DNA of 64,000 bases from an uncultured Rhizobium sp. (GCA_945952315.1 CAMFIE010000001.1:405304-469303); one strand, 5' to 3'; positions 1 to 9,525 are shown, counted from the first letter of the stretch. The notes: generated by a model from the letters alone, not told the origin. A program made the numbers and translations.

Positions 1-32
1 CGTCACGCCGTCAAAAGGGCAAGAGTTGTGTC

Positions 33-539
33 ATGAAGACTGTATCGATTGATGTGCGCCGCGCAGAGCCGACGGATGCACGCGCCATTTCGCTGGCGCA
101 TCGTCTGTCCTGGCAACATACCTATGGCGGTCTGATCCCGCACAAGGCACTCACCCAGATGCTGGAGCGGCGCGGTGAAGACTGGTGGCGCAAGGCCACC
201 CGCGGCCCTGCCACCCTTCTTGTCGCCGATGTCGCCGGAACGGTTGCGGGTTACGCAACGCTCGGGCTGAACCGCGCCCGCGCGCTGCCACAAGAAGGCG
301 AAATCTACGAGCTTTATCTGCGTCCGGAATATCAGGGCATCGGCCTTGGACGCCTGCTTTTTGGCGAATGCCGTCGGCTGCTGAAGTCGCTCGGCTGCAA
401 TGGTCTCGTGGTCTGGTGCCTGGAAGACAGCGAACAGGCCGAACGCTTTTTCCGTCATCAGGGCGGGGTCGATATTGCCGAAGGCATGGAAGATTTCGGC
501 GACAGGAGCCTGCGCAAAATCGGCTATGTCTGGGCCTGA
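33..539 (+). CDS. GNAT family N-acetyltransferase
   Basis: A 168-residue protein of the GCN5-related acetyltransferase fold. The acetyl-CoA binding region is visible around residues 95-120, where YLRPEYQGIGLGRLLFGECR gives the Q/R-x-x-G-x-G/A loop typical of motif A. The substrate cannot be told; members of this family acetylate amines on small molecules, peptides or protein N-termini. The gene stands alone on the plus strand, with the next plus gene (ppa) 780 bases away and a minus-strand gene ending 9 bases downstream of it. A weak GAG lies 7 bases before the ATG. Family assignment is secure, function is not. Confidence 0.85.
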   Translation: MKTVSIDVRRAEPTDARAISLAHRLSWQHTYGGLIPHKALTQMLERRGEDWWRKATRGPATLLVADVAGTVAGYATLGLNRARALPQEGEIYELYLRPEYQGIGLGRLLFGECRRLLKSLGCNGLVVWCLEDSEQAERFFRHQGGVDIAEGMEDFGDRSLRKIGYVWA

Positions 540-547
540 CCTTCGCG

Positions 548-1156
548 CTATTTCGTTTTGGCGGGCAAGGTGCTTGTAAGGTCCGGTGCCGTATCGCCAC
601 GTGCGCCGAAATAACGTGGCTGATTGATGCCGCACAGAAAGATTGGCGCCACCATGTCCGCCACTTCGTGTGCCTTTTCGTTTGCATCCGGTTCTGCCAG
701 CGCGTCCACCATCCCGACGACGCAGCTTCTCCCCGTCTTCGGGCCTGCGACCTTGGTGATCACCAGCACCTGACCCTTGCGCTTTTCATCCGGCTCGCCG
801 GTTTCCGGATTGGGGTTCGAGATGAAGAACCGCAGGATGGCCGCGATGGGGCGCTTGTCCTCAAGCCGCCATTCCACCGTCGTGTTCACCGTGTTGAAAG
901 ACGAGAAGGTTTCAAAGGCCTCGTTCCGGTAACTCTCGTTGAGCGGCCCGTAAAAGATGCTCGCCCGCAGATCGCCTTCCTTGTAGGTTACCGGATTGTT
1001 CTTCAGCCCGGCGCAGGAAAGAACAACGCCGCCATCCTGCGCGTCGAGCGTCTTGCACCGGTCAAGGTCGAGCTTGGTGAACAGGCTTTCCGCCGCGCAG
1101 GCAATACCGGAGGGGAGGAGCAGGCTCAGAAGCAGGGACGTCAGCAAGGGTCTCAA
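548..1156 (-). CDS. Exported protein of unknown function (TTG start)
   Basis: I do not recognise a named family. The frame is open further upstream, but the best start is a TTG at 1156, because GGAG lies 8 bases before it and the product then begins with a clean signal peptide (Leu-rich core at residues 4-14, likely cleavage after Ala22). This gives a 202-residue periplasmic or secreted protein. It has several cysteines after the signal (for example near LDRCKTL, VLSCAG, GRSCVVG and FLCGINQ), consistent with disulfides in the periplasm. It is convergent with the GNAT gene and divergent from ppa. An ATG further upstream (1375) would give an implausible Arg-rich N-terminus and overlap ppa. Confidence 0.65.
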   Translation of the reverse strand: MRPLLTSLLLSLLLPSGIACAAESLFTKLDLDRCKTLDAQDGGVVLSCAGLKNNPVTYKEGDLRASIFYGPLNESYRNEAFETFSSFNTVNTTVEWRLEDKRPIAAILRFFISNPNPETGEPDEKRKGQVLVITKVAGPKTGRSCVVGMVDALAEPDANEKAHEVADMVAPIFLCGINQPRYFGARGDTAPDLTSTLPAKTK

Positions 1157-1319
1157 GAGGTGCGCTCCGCATTGTTCTGTCTTACCATTACAAGGCCGTT
1201 TGCGGGCGGGCAAATACCTTCCTCGGACCGTTCGGCACCTAGATCGAAAGCCGTGTTGCGTTGCGGCATGAAATTGTTTATCTGCCAGCCCATTCGCACC
1301 ATCCAAACGGGGACATTCA

Positions 1320-1859
1320 ATGCGCATCGACGCAATTTCCATCGGCAAGAACCCGCCTTTCGACGTCAACGTCATCGTTGAGGTGCCGGTTGGCGGTCAT
1401 CCGATCAAGTATGAAATGGACAAGGACGCCGGCACGCTGGTTGTCGACCGCTTCCTCTACACCCCGATGACCTATCCGGGCAATTACGGCTTCGTGCCGC
1501 ATACGCTTTCGGATGACGGTGACCCGATCGACGTGCTGATCGCCAATACCCGGCCGCTGATCCCCGGCTGCGTGATCAATGTCCGCCCGATTGGCGTGAT
1601 GATGATGGAAGACAATTCCGGCAAGGACGAGAAGATCATCGCCGTGCCGTCTGACCATCTGACCAAGCGCTATGAAAAGGTGCACAACTACACCGATCTG
1701 CCGGAAATCACGCTGAAGCAGATCGAGCACTTCTTCGAGCATTACAAGGATCTGGAACCCGGCAAATGGGTGAAGATCTTCGGCTGGCACGGTGCAGATG
1801 AGGCCCGTCAGCTGATTGTTGAAGCCATCGAGCGCAACAAGCAGAAGGCCAAGGGCTGA
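1320..1859 (+). CDS. ppa: Inorganic pyrophosphatase (family I)
   Basis: Soluble family I pyrophosphatase that hydrolyses pyrophosphate to two phosphates and so pulls biosynthetic reactions forward. At 179 residues it has the usual bacterial length. The signature DDGDPIDVL (about residues 63-71) carries the metal-binding aspartates, and KYEMDKDAG and YPGNYGFVP are further conserved blocks. The family is hexameric and magnesium dependent. It is monocistronic here; the stop codon abuts the stop of yggU, which comes from the other strand. Confidence 0.97.
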   Translation: MRIDAISIGKNPPFDVNVIVEVPVGGHPIKYEMDKDAGTLVVDRFLYTPMTYPGNYGFVPHTLSDDGDPIDVLIANTRPLIPGCVINVRPIGVMMMEDNSGKDEKIIAVPSDHLTKRYEKVHNYTDLPEITLKQIEHFFEHYKDLEPGKWVKIFGWHGADEARQLIVEAIERNKQKAKG

Positions 1860-2174
1860 TTATCGCCCTGTCAGGGCTTCGAGCTTCCTGATCAGATCCT
1901 CCGGGTCGCCCTCGATCCGGAGGATTTTTTTGCGCGCCGTTTCGCCGCTGATGAAGTCAATGCCTGACTTCGGGACCTTGAGCGCCTTGGCGAGCAATTG
2001 CACGAGCGCCTTGTTGGCCTTGCCGTCTTCCGGCGGCGCGCTCACCCGGGCCTTCAGCCAGACGGTGCCGTCTGCCGCCATTTCCAGACCGTCAAAGGCA
2101 TCGCGCCCGCCGGCGGGCGTCAGCCGCACCGACAGGCGCACATGGTCATCCGCTCTGGAAAAAGGCAGGCTCAC
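1860..2174 (-). CDS. YggU family protein (DUF167)
   Basis: A 104-residue member of the YggU/DUF167 family, small alpha/beta proteins of unknown biochemical role. I start it at the GTG at 2174, which overlaps the TGA of yggT in a GTGA junction, so the two genes are translationally coupled. The recognisable core is APPEDGKANKALVQLLAKAL at about residues 48-67, with the conserved GxAN. The upstream open frame continues antisense to other sequence and is not part of the protein. YggT-YggU pairing is common in proteobacteria. Confidence 0.85.
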   Translation of the reverse strand: MSLPFSRADDHVRLSVRLTPAGGRDAFDGLEMAADGTVWLKARVSAPPEDGKANKALVQLLAKALKVPKSGIDFISGETARKKILRIEGDPEDLIRKLEALTGR

Positions 2175-2476
2175 ACGCCCATCGCGCCAAAGACGGCGGG
2201 CATGATCGAGGTCTTGATGAAGATCTGAAGGAACTGGATCAGCACGATCACCACAATCGGTGAAATGTCGATGCCGTTCAGATTGGGCAGACGGCGGCGG
2301 ATGGGGCCAAGCACGGGTTCCGTCGTCGCGTATAGAAACTGGCCAATCGATGCCACGATCTGGTTGCGCGGATTGACCACGTTGAAGGCATAGAGCCAGG
2401 AATAGACCGCGCTGGCGATGAGGATCCAGAAGTAGATATCGAGCACCGTCAGAATGAGCCAGAAAATCGCGTACAT
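2171..2476 (-). CDS. YggT family integral membrane protein
   Basis: A 101-residue YggT family membrane protein. The ATG at 2476 is preferred over the one at 2506 because GGAG lies 6 bases before it. Two hydrophobic stretches (about residues 3-26 and 70-92) flank the family motif EPVLGPIRRRLP near residue 52-63. YggT proteins are linked by neighbourhood to cell division and osmotic stress genes in other bacteria, but no reaction is known. It is the first gene of a two-gene operon with yggU. Confidence 0.9.
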   Translation of the reverse strand: MYAIFWLILTVLDIYFWILIASAVYSWLYAFNVVNPRNQIVASIGQFLYATTEPVLGPIRRRLPNLNGIDISPIVVIVLIQFLQIFIKTSIMPAVFGAMGV

Positions 2477-2607
2477 GCGTATCTCCAATGTTCGGTTGCC
2501 CGACATGTAGACATTGCGAAAGGAACCGGCAAGTGGGCCTCCCTCTTGCAGACAGAATCATGTTTAACAGGCGAGGCGCCTCAGGAATTTTCAAGGAAAT
2601 CACGTTC

Positions 2608-3852
2608 ATGCATTCGTCAGACCGGATCGACCGTTTTGCTGCCTTCCGGCATGGGCCTTATGCCCGTTTCTTTGCCGCCCGTTTTCTGGCCGCTTTCGCG
2701 ATCCAGATCATCAGTGTCTCCGTTGGCTGGCAGATGTATGACGAGACGCGCAACACGCTTCTGCTCGGGATGATCGGTCTGGTGCAGTTCCTGCCCTCGC
2801 TGGTCCTGCTTCTGATCACCGGCTCGGTCGCGGATCGCTACAACCGGCGTGTGATCGTCGGCCTTTGCCTGATCCTGAGCTCCAGTTGCGCAGCAGCCCT
2901 GCTAGCGATCACGGTCACCCATTCCTTTGCGCCACTGCCGGTCTTTGCCGTGCTTCTGGTCTTCGGCATCGAACGGGCCTTCATGGCGCCTGCCGTGCAG
3001 TCACTTGCCCCCAATCTTGTCCCGGAAAAGGACCTGCCGAATGCGGTTGCCTGGAACTCCTCTTCCTGGCAGACGGCATCGATTGCCGGCCCGGTCGCCG
3101 GTGGTCTCCTCTACGGTGTGAGTGCGACGGTCGCCTATTCCGTCGCCCTTGCCTTTCTGGTCGCGGCAACGCTTCTGACCTTCACCATTCCGAAGCCTGC
3201 GCAGCGCCGCTCGGATGAGGTGCGCAGCTGGCACACGGTGCTGGCCGGCTTCCGCTTCATTTCCTCGGAAAAGGTGGTGCTTGGCGCGATCACGCTCGAT
3301 CTTTTCGCCGTGCTGCTTGGTGGTGCGATTGCGCTGATGCCGGTTTTCGCCCGCGACATTCTGGTGCTCGGCCCCTGGGGACTAGGCCTGTTGCGGGCAG
3401 CTCCGGGCGTCGGTGCAATCCTTGTCGCCGTGCTCTTGGCTGCCTATCCGATCCGTCACCGCTCCGGCTGGTGGATGTTCGGTGGCGTTGGCCTGTTCGG
3501 GGCGGCAACGGTGCTGTTCGGTTTGTCGACGTCTCCGCTTGTTTCGATCATCGCCCTGTTCATCATGGGCGGGGCCGACATGATTTCCGTCTATGTCCGC
3601 GAAACCCTGATCACGCTGTGGACGCCTGACGAGGTGCGCGGCCGGGTGAACGCGGTCAACATGGTCTTTGTCGGCGCATCGAACGAGCTCGGCGAATTCA
3701 GGGCCGGAACCATGGCGCATCTGGTCGGAGCCGTGCCCGCCGTCATTATCGGCGGCATTGGCACCCTTGCGGTTTCAATCCTCTGGGCCGCCGGTTTCCC
3801 GAAGCTTCGGCAGATCGACAGCCTCGACGCGCCGGATCAGGCAAGGGCCTGA
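2608..3852 (+). CDS. MFS transporter, DHA3/EntS-like exporter
   Basis: A 414-residue major facilitator with about 12 predicted membrane spans. The intracellular loop after the second span, GSVADRYNRRVIV, is the MFS motif A variant, and the overall sequence resembles the drug:H+ antiporter-3 and enterobactin exporter (EntS) group. The substrate is unknown. Start chosen at the ATG at 2608, with AAGGA 10 bases upstream; the frame upstream of it is open but carries no membrane-like sequence. Its last 16 bases overlap, in the opposite direction, the end of the amidotransferase gene, so the two are convergent. Confidence 0.85.
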   Translation: MHSSDRIDRFAAFRHGPYARFFAARFLAAFAIQIISVSVGWQMYDETRNTLLLGMIGLVQFLPSLVLLLITGSVADRYNRRVIVGLCLILSSSCAAALLAITVTHSFAPLPVFAVLLVFGIERAFMAPAVQSLAPNLVPEKDLPNAVAWNSSSWQTASIAGPVAGGLLYGVSATVAYSVALAFLVAATLLTFTIPKPAQRRSDEVRSWHTVLAGFRFISSEKVVLGAITLDLFAVLLGGAIALMPVFARDILVLGPWGLGLLRAAPGVGAILVAVLLAAYPIRHRSGWWMFGGVGLFGAATVLFGLSTSPLVSIIALFIMGGADMISVYVRETLITLWTPDEVRGRVNAVNMVFVGASNELGEFRAGTMAHLVGAVPAVIIGGIGTLAVSILWAAGFPKLRQIDSLDAPDQARA

Positions 3853-4574
3853 TCCGCGCAAAAGACATGATCTAGAAAGGCGGAAAGCCAGCATCTCAAG
3901 TGGGCGTCGTGGAGAAAGCGGCCTTCAAGATGCATCCGCCCGGGCTGCGCATTGGGCAGATCGAAACGATGCGCCCCACGCACCACCCAGCGCTGCATCA
4001 TCACCCGCGTCAGCTCCGCATGAAACTGGATGCCGAAGGCCCGTTCCTGATAGCGGAAGGCCTGGTTGGGATAGATCGAGCCCTGTGCAAGCAGTTCGGC
4101 GCCCTGCGGCAGGTCGAACCCTTCCATGTGAAACTGATAGACCTGTTCCGGCCAGGGCAGAAGCGCCTTGCCTGCCTCTGTCGGCGCAATCGGATACCAG
4201 CCGATCTCCGTCAGCCCGTCGGCATGCGGCTTCACCGTGCCGCCAAGATGGCGCACCATCATCTGCGCGCCAAGACAAATGCCGAGAAACGGTTTGTTTT
4301 CGGAAAGTGGCACGGAGATCCAGTCGATTTCCTGCCTGACATAGTCGTCCGGATCATTGGCACTCATCGGCCCGCCGAAGATCACCGCGCCAGAATGACG
4401 GGCTAGGGTCGCGGGTAGCGGATCGCCAAGAACGGGCCGGCGGATGTCCAGAGAAAAACCGCGCTCGATCAGCATCTGGCCGACCCGGCCGGGTGTAGAA
4501 CGCTCCTGATGAAGCACGATCAGCACCGGCGGACGGTGCGGTTTCATCATCCGGGCCGCAAGGTAACCATCCAT
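3837..4574 (-). CDS. Class I glutamine amidotransferase-like protein
   Basis: A 245-residue protein of the GATase1 / GMP-synthase-like family. The nucleophile elbow GICLGAQMM (the GxCxGxQ pattern) supplies the catalytic Cys, and FQFHAEL near the C-terminus supplies the His-x-Glu of the Cys-His-Glu triad. Without an attached synthetase domain it probably acts as a stand-alone glutamine or gamma-glutamyl hydrolase; the substrate is unknown. The start at 4574 lies one base after the stop of the TerB gene, implying coupling, but an ATG at 4550 is also possible. It is the last gene of the hemC-led minus-strand run. Confidence 0.82.
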   Translation of the reverse strand: MDGYLAARMMKPHRPPVLIVLHQERSTPGRVGQMLIERGFSLDIRRPVLGDPLPATLARHSGAVIFGGPMSANDPDDYVRQEIDWISVPLSENKPFLGICLGAQMMVRHLGGTVKPHADGLTEIGWYPIAPTEAGKALLPWPEQVYQFHMEGFDLPQGAELLAQGSIYPNQAFRYQERAFGIQFHAELTRVMMQRWVVRGAHRFDLPNAQPGRMHLEGRFLHDAHLRCWLSAFLDHVFCADQALA

Positions 4575-4575
4575 G

Positions 4576-5043
4576 TCAGCGGGTCTTTTCCTGGTGGGAC
4601 GCCGCCGCCTTCTGCCGCTCCTCCACCCGGTCGCGGGCCGAAACGCCGAGCAAATCTGCAATCCGCCAGATCGCGTGATCCTCCATCTCGCTGCGCTCGC
4701 CGTCTGCGTAGACCATGCTCCAGAGAAGGCCGATCAGCTCTCGCCGCTGGTCCTCATCGAGATGGCGCTTCAGCTCCGAGGTAAAGCGGTAATAGTCCAC
4801 CGCCTCCGATCCTGCTTCCCGGCCCGCATTGATGAGCGCCTCGAGCGCGGCGCCGTCAAGGCCATACTGTTCGCCAAGCAGGGCTTTCAGCTGCGCCTGC
4901 TCGCTTTCGCGCACGACGCCATCCGCTTCCATGACCTGAATGCAAAGGGCCGCGACCGCAAGCCGCGGATCACCGGGGCCGAATGCCTGATCCTGTGTGG
5001 CCCCGCGAATGGTCTTCAGGAAGATCTGGAACTGCTCGAACAT
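4576..5043 (-). CDS. TerB family protein
   Basis: A 155-residue TerB-like (tellurite resistance B fold) helical protein. Recognisable blocks are LCIQVMEADGVVRESE and LWSMVYADGERSEMEDHAIW, the repeated acidic D/E-G-x pattern that binds divalent metal in TerB. The name comes from plasmid tellurite resistance, but chromosomal stand-alone copies like this one have no known link to tellurite. It sits 21 bases after hemY and immediately before the amidotransferase, so it is likely co-transcribed with the heme operon. Confidence 0.85.
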   Translation of the reverse strand: MFEQFQIFLKTIRGATQDQAFGPGDPRLAVAALCIQVMEADGVVRESEQAQLKALLGEQYGLDGAALEALINAGREAGSEAVDYYRFTSELKRHLDEDQRRELIGLLWSMVYADGERSEMEDHAIWRIADLLGVSARDRVEERQKAAASHQEKTR

Positions 5044-5064
5044 CGGCGCTCTCTTTACATCCGG

Positions 5065-6657
5065 TCAGAACAGGGGCTTGCGCTTCTTCGCCGGTGCCGT
5101 GGTTCCCGGCCGCACACCGGGATCATCCGGGGCATGGCCGAAGAAGGGAACCACCGTCTTTCCACCCTCTGCCGCAGGCACCGGCTCCTGTCGCAGTGCT
5201 TCGGGCTCAATCGGCTTGGCAACTTCCTGAACCCTGGCCGATCCCGCCGGTTCGGGCGTGGCATTTTGCCCAGAGGAAACCGGCGTGCTCTCAAGGTCGA
5301 GCACATCGGGGGCCTCCTGCGGCGGCAGAACCACGTCATCGAGATCGAGGAAAGCTTCCTCCTCGGCGCGCGCGTAGGGCTCACGCCATTCGAAGGCCCC
5401 GAGCGTACCCGTTACGGGGGAAAACGGTTGCCAGGTCGGTGAGACGACGCCGTCTGCCACCCAGGCCGGGTCGCGCGGTGCGCGGAAGGTTGCTGCAAGA
5501 TAATGGCGGATACGGGCCTGATCGCCGGTTTCTGCCTCCTCGATATCGGCAAGCAGCCGCAGAATGCCCTCGCGCGGATCCCGTTTCAGGGCGGCTTCCG
5601 CCTTTTCCCGGGCCTTGTCGAACAGGCGCGCATCGAGCGCTGCCTTTGCGGTTGCGGCAAGGGCAACCGGATTGTCCGGGGTCAGGCTTTCAAGCTTTTC
5701 CGCCCGCTTCAGCCGGTCGAGCGTGCTGTCACCGCTGCGGGCACGGATATAGGTATCCGCGACCTCCGGATGCGGATCAAGCTTCCAGACCTGTTCTAGA
5801 AGCTTTGCCCCTCGCTTCAGGTCATTGTCGCGGAAATAGGCTTTGGCCGCAATGATCGCCGCTGGCACCAGCGCGGGCTGGAGTTTCAGCGCCTGCAGGG
5901 CATCGTCGCGGGCACCACGCGGGTCGCCATCGAGTTTCGAGCCTGCCCGGGCTGTCAGCAGCACGGCCTTTTCGCGCGCCGTATTGGATACCTTGGTGAT
6001 GCCTGCGGCCTTCTGTTGGCCAAGCAGGCGTAGCGCTGCATCATAATCACCGGCGCGGGTGCGATATTCGAGCACCGCCTGCGATGCCCAGGGCAGGTAG
6101 GGCGCCTTCTCCGCGGCCTTGGTGGCGTAGTGCTCTGCCGCTTCATCCGCACCCAGACGCCTGGCCTCCATGAAGAGACCCCGCAGGCCAAGCTCGCGCG
6201 TTTCCGGATCCTCCGCCATGGCCTCGAAGATCTTGCGCGCGGCCTCGTGATCGCCTTTGATCAGCGCTGTCTGCGCGTCCAGAAGATGAATGAGCGGCTC
6301 CTGATCGGCCGATAGCAGGCCGCGGGTCCGCTCCGCCATCTTGGCTGCCAGAAGCGCATTGCCTGCACCGGCGGCAATCAATCCGGTCGAAAGGGCCTGA
6401 TAGCCCCGGTCGCGCTTGCGGGCGCGGAAATAGCGGCTGACCGTTTGCGGCGATGTCCAGACGAGACGCACCAGCCACCAGAGGATCAGGATCATGAGAA
6501 ACAGGATCGCGAGCAGCGAGGCTGCAACCATCAGGCTCATCTGGATCTGCTGACCCTGCCACAGAATCATCAGCTCCCCGGGACGGTCGGCCAGCCAGGC
6601 AAAGCCCCAGGCGGCGGCAAGCACGATGGCGGCATAGAAAAAGATACGGATCATCAT
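5065..6657 (-). CDS. hemY: HemY, heme biosynthesis-associated TPR membrane protein
   Basis: A 530-residue HemY of the proteobacterial type (not the Gram-positive protoporphyrinogen oxidase of the same name). Two N-terminal membrane spans (about 3-22 and 40-66) are followed by a long alpha-helical, TPR-like region and an acidic, proline-rich tail rich in low-complexity sequence. It is anchored in the inner membrane and thought to help late heme synthesis or porphyrin hand-over; no enzymatic activity is established. It lies 6 bases after the mitofilin-like gene in the hemC-hemD operon, the standard Rhizobiales arrangement. Confidence 0.92.
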   Translation of the reverse strand: MMIRIFFYAAIVLAAAWGFAWLADRPGELMILWQGQQIQMSLMVAASLLAILFLMILILWWLVRLVWTSPQTVSRYFRARKRDRGYQALSTGLIAAGAGNALLAAKMAERTRGLLSADQEPLIHLLDAQTALIKGDHEAARKIFEAMAEDPETRELGLRGLFMEARRLGADEAAEHYATKAAEKAPYLPWASQAVLEYRTRAGDYDAALRLLGQQKAAGITKVSNTAREKAVLLTARAGSKLDGDPRGARDDALQALKLQPALVPAAIIAAKAYFRDNDLKRGAKLLEQVWKLDPHPEVADTYIRARSGDSTLDRLKRAEKLESLTPDNPVALAATAKAALDARLFDKAREKAEAALKRDPREGILRLLADIEEAETGDQARIRHYLAATFRAPRDPAWVADGVVSPTWQPFSPVTGTLGAFEWREPYARAEEEAFLDLDDVVLPPQEAPDVLDLESTPVSSGQNATPEPAGSARVQEVAKPIEPEALRQEPVPAAEGGKTVVPFFGHAPDDPGVRPGTTAPAKKRKPLF

Positions 6658-6663
6658 CTCACC

Positions 6664-7773
6664 TCAGCCTGCATTCACCTTGGCGGTGGCAGAGCGCTCT
6701 GCCAGGCCACGGGTCAGTTCATCCGCCTTCACCCGCTTGTCGAGCAGGCTCTTGAAATCCGCAGCGGCGTTCTTTGCCGGTGCTGGCAACGCTTCCCATT
6801 CCAGTGCGGCACCCCTGGCATCGCCATTCTTCAGCTTGTCCTCCATCCGGGCAACGATCGCGCCGGCATCCGTGCCCTCGACATTGCCGACCGGACGGAC
6901 ACTGACCAGCGAGCGGGCGCTGGCAAACAGGCGGTCCATCATGCCTTCGCCTTCGACCGGCTGGTTCATCGCATCGATCATCGCGTTGGCGACAGGCTCA
7001 AAGCGCTTCGTCAAGTCTGCCTTTGTGGGTACGCCGGTTGCCGCAAGGCCACGCAAATCGGCTAGCGCCGGATCTTCGGGCGAAAGGGCGGCAAAGGTTT
7101 CCAGCTCGGTCAGGAACGGATCACCCCGGTCGACAGCCGCCTTCAGATAGGTCGCCGCAATCGCCTTGGAAACGGCAGCCTCGCCCGGCTGGTCCGCCAG
7201 TTTCTTTTCCGTCTCCGCCAGGCGGCTGGAAAGATCGGCAAGTGCTGCCGCATTGCCGGTATCACCCGTATTGTCCCTTGCCTGAAGCGCCTGAACCGTC
7301 GCCTCCAGCGCCTTCAATTGTTCTTCGATCTTCGGATCGGCCGCGGGGGCGGGGCCTGCGGTCTCCAGCGCTGAAATCCGCTTTTCAAGTGCGTCATTCG
7401 GCGAAAGGTCGGCGGGAATGGTGGCAAGCTGCTGCTTCAATCCGTCGACTTCGGCACGAAGCGCAGAAAGAGCCGCATCATCGGTCGCCGCTGCCTTTTG
7501 CTCCGGGGCCACATTCGGCAGAAAACCGGCATATTGCATGGCACCGGCTGCTCCGAGCGCAATCAGGCCGCCCAGAATGCCAGCGGCAATCATGCCGGAT
7601 TGCGAAGGCGCGCGTGCGGGATTTCCGGTTGCAGGTTTGGGCTCCACAAAAGCGGGCTCCTTTGCCGGTTCGGCATCCGGCTTGGGCGCGTCATCCACCG
7701 GATCGGCCTGAAGGTCGATCGCATCAGGCTCATCTTTCGGTGTTTCACTGGAAGACGAATGATCCTGAACCAT
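6664..7773 (-). CDS. Mitofilin-like (Mic60-related) inner membrane protein
   Basis: A 369-residue protein: acidic, proline-rich cytoplasmic N-terminus (1-55), one membrane span (about 60-80), a periplasmic coiled-coil region (about 95-215) and a C-terminal helical domain. This is the alphaproteobacterial mitofilin/COG4223 layout, related to mitochondrial Mic60, and placement between hemD and hemY is characteristic of alphaproteobacteria. In mitochondria Mic60 shapes cristae; the bacterial protein is linked to envelope structure. I start at the ATG at 7773, with GAGG 5 bases upstream; the frame is open further but that part is not membrane-protein-like. Confidence 0.85.
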   Translation of the reverse strand: MVQDHSSSSETPKDEPDAIDLQADPVDDAPKPDAEPAKEPAFVEPKPATGNPARAPSQSGMIAAGILGGLIALGAAGAMQYAGFLPNVAPEQKAAATDDAALSALRAEVDGLKQQLATIPADLSPNDALEKRISALETAGPAPAADPKIEEQLKALEATVQALQARDNTGDTGNAAALADLSSRLAETEKKLADQPGEAAVSKAIAATYLKAAVDRGDPFLTELETFAALSPEDPALADLRGLAATGVPTKADLTKRFEPVANAMIDAMNQPVEGEGMMDRLFASARSLVSVRPVGNVEGTDAGAIVARMEDKLKNGDARGAALEWEALPAPAKNAAADFKSLLDKRVKADELTRGLAERSATAKVNAG

Positions 7774-7867
7774 GGCAACCTCATATTCTGAACGCTTGGG
7801 TCTCGAAAGTAGAGAGAGTTGCGGGCGAAGAAAAGGCCTTGGCGTGAAATAGCGCGCGCAGGGGCCG

Positions 7868-8590
7868 TCAGGCCTGATCCTCGTCAAGAAGAGCAAGCAA
7901 GGCGTCTTCATTCGGTTCGCGCGCGGCGCGGGCCCTGGCTTGCAAGGACATGGGCAGGCATTGCCGGATCGATTCGCTCAGACAAAAGAGGCGAAATGTC
8001 GGGGCGGTCGTGCCCGATCTGCCTGCAAGCTCGGCGAAACGCCGTGCGGCTTCTCCGGAATAGAGAAGGATGGTCGGGTCGGGATATCGTGACAGACGGT
8101 CCGCAATCGCCGCATCGGTATAATCCACCGGCAGCATCCGATAGAGGGTCACGGTGGAGAACTGAAAACCCGCTTCCCGCAAGGTATCCTCCAGATGCGG
8201 GCTGCGCGGCTCACCGGCCAGATAGAGAAGGGGCGCCGTTTTCCGCCACTCCCGGATGATGCGTTCGGCAAGGATTTGTCCGTTGCCTTCCGCCGTTCGT
8301 ATGTCTTCAAAGCCGAGCTGTGCAAAAGCGCGGGCCGTGGCCGCCCCGACGGCAAAAAGCGGTTTTGTCACATGCGCCGCGAGGTGTTCCGGCAGGCTTG
8401 CGAGCGCTCGGGCCGCTTCTGCGCTGGTGACGATCAGGCTGCCCGGATTGCCGGAAAGCGCCTTTTCGGCCTCGTCCGTCAGATGCAGCGCTGCAAACAG
8501 CGGCAGGACCTCCGCCTGATGGCCAAGCGCGATCAGGCGGCGCATCGTGCGTGATGCAGAGGGTTCGGGCCGCGTCACGAGCACCCGCAT
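7868..8590 (-). CDS. hemD: Uroporphyrinogen-III synthase
   Basis: A 240-residue HemD, which cyclises hydroxymethylbilane with inversion of ring D to give uroporphyrinogen III, the branch point to heme, siroheme and cobalamin. HemD sequences diverge strongly; the call rests on the MRVLVTRPEPSASRTMRRL start, the LIVTSAEAARAL and ILLYSGEAARRF blocks of the two alternating domains, and position 5 bases after hemC. The next gene, mitofilin-like, starts 94 bases downstream. Length is normal for the family. Confidence 0.92.
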   Translation of the reverse strand: MRVLVTRPEPSASRTMRRLIALGHQAEVLPLFAALHLTDEAEKALSGNPGSLIVTSAEAARALASLPEHLAAHVTKPLFAVGAATARAFAQLGFEDIRTAEGNGQILAERIIREWRKTAPLLYLAGEPRSPHLEDTLREAGFQFSTVTLYRMLPVDYTDAAIADRLSRYPDPTILLYSGEAARRFAELAGRSGTTAPTFRLFCLSESIRQCLPMSLQARARAAREPNEDALLALLDEDQA

Positions 8591-8595
8591 GCCTT

Positions 8596-9525
8596 TCAGC
8601 TCCAGCTGGAGAAAAAGGCGGCTCCGGCCTTGGCGCGGATATCCTCGCCTGCGCGCAGGCCGATCAGTTCGGCTTCGCCGCGCTTCCCATCCGCTTCGAT
8701 CCGGTGCGAGGTTGCACCATCCGGTGTAAGGATCATGCCTGAGAAACGAATGCTTTCCCCGTCAATCTCCGCATGGCCTGCGATCGGCGTGCGGCAGGAG
8801 CCGTCGAGTGCGGACAGGAACGCCCGTTCGCAGGAAACCGCGTCGAAGGTCGCCCGGTCATTGATCGCCGCAAGCAGCGCTTCCGTCCGGTCATCGCCGA
8901 TGCGGCTTTCGATACAGATTGCCCCTTGGGCGGGCGCAGGTGGAAAATCGTGCGGATCGAGAATTTCGGTCGGCACGTCCTGTTTGCCGAGACGGCGCAG
9001 ACCGGCCAGTGCAAGAAGCGTGGCATCCACCTGACCTTCGGCAAGCTTGCGCAACCGCGTATCCACCAGCCCGCGGAAGGTGATCACCTCGATATCCGGA
9101 CGCAGACGGCGGATGAGCGCCTGACGGCGCAGCGAGGAGGAGCCGATCACGGCACCTTTCGGCAGGTCGAGCAGCTTCGCCGCCGTCCTTCCCACGAAGG
9201 CGTCGCGCGGATCCTCGCGCGGCAGGTAGGCCGAAATATGCAGGCCCTCCGGCAGCTTCGTCGGCATGTCCTTCGAACTGTGCACGGCGAGATCGAGTGC
9301 GCCGGAAAGCAGCTGTTCTTCCAGTTCCTCCGTGAAAAGGCCCTTTCCACCGATTTCCGACAGCGAGCGATCCGTAATCCGGTCGCCCTTGGTCGAGAGC
9401 ACCACGATCTCGAACCGGTCTGCGCCAAGGCCGTGGGCCGCCATCAGCCGGTCGCGGGTTTCATAGGCCTGTGCGAGCGCAAGTGGGCTGCCCCGCGTGC
9501 CGATCCGGAAAGGTTTTGTTTGCAT
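8596..9525 (-). CDS. hemC: Hydroxymethylbilane synthase (porphobilinogen deaminase)
   Basis: A 309-residue HemC that joins four porphobilinogens into hydroxymethylbilane. Cys244 in [10 protein letters not shown] is the attachment site of the dipyrromethane cofactor, and the RGSPLALAQ start, HSSKDMP and IGSSSLRRQ blocks carry the arginine and lysine residues that bind substrate. It is the first gene of the minus-strand heme operon and is divergent from tsaD across about 80 bases, which must hold both promoters. Confidence 0.97.
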   Translation of the reverse strand: MQTKPFRIGTRGSPLALAQAYETRDRLMAAHGLGADRFEIVVLSTKGDRITDRSLSEIGGKGLFTEELEEQLLSGALDLAVHSSKDMPTKLPEGLHISAYLPREDPRDAFVGRTAAKLLDLPKGAVIGSSSLRRQALIRRLRPDIEVITFRGLVDTRLRKLAEGQVDATLLALAGLRRLGKQDVPTEILDPHDFPPAPAQGAICIESRIGDDRTEALLAAINDRATFDAVSCERAFLSALDGSCRTPIAGHAEIDGESIRFSGMILTPDGATSHRIEADGKRGEAELIGLRAGEDIRAKAGAAFFSSWS

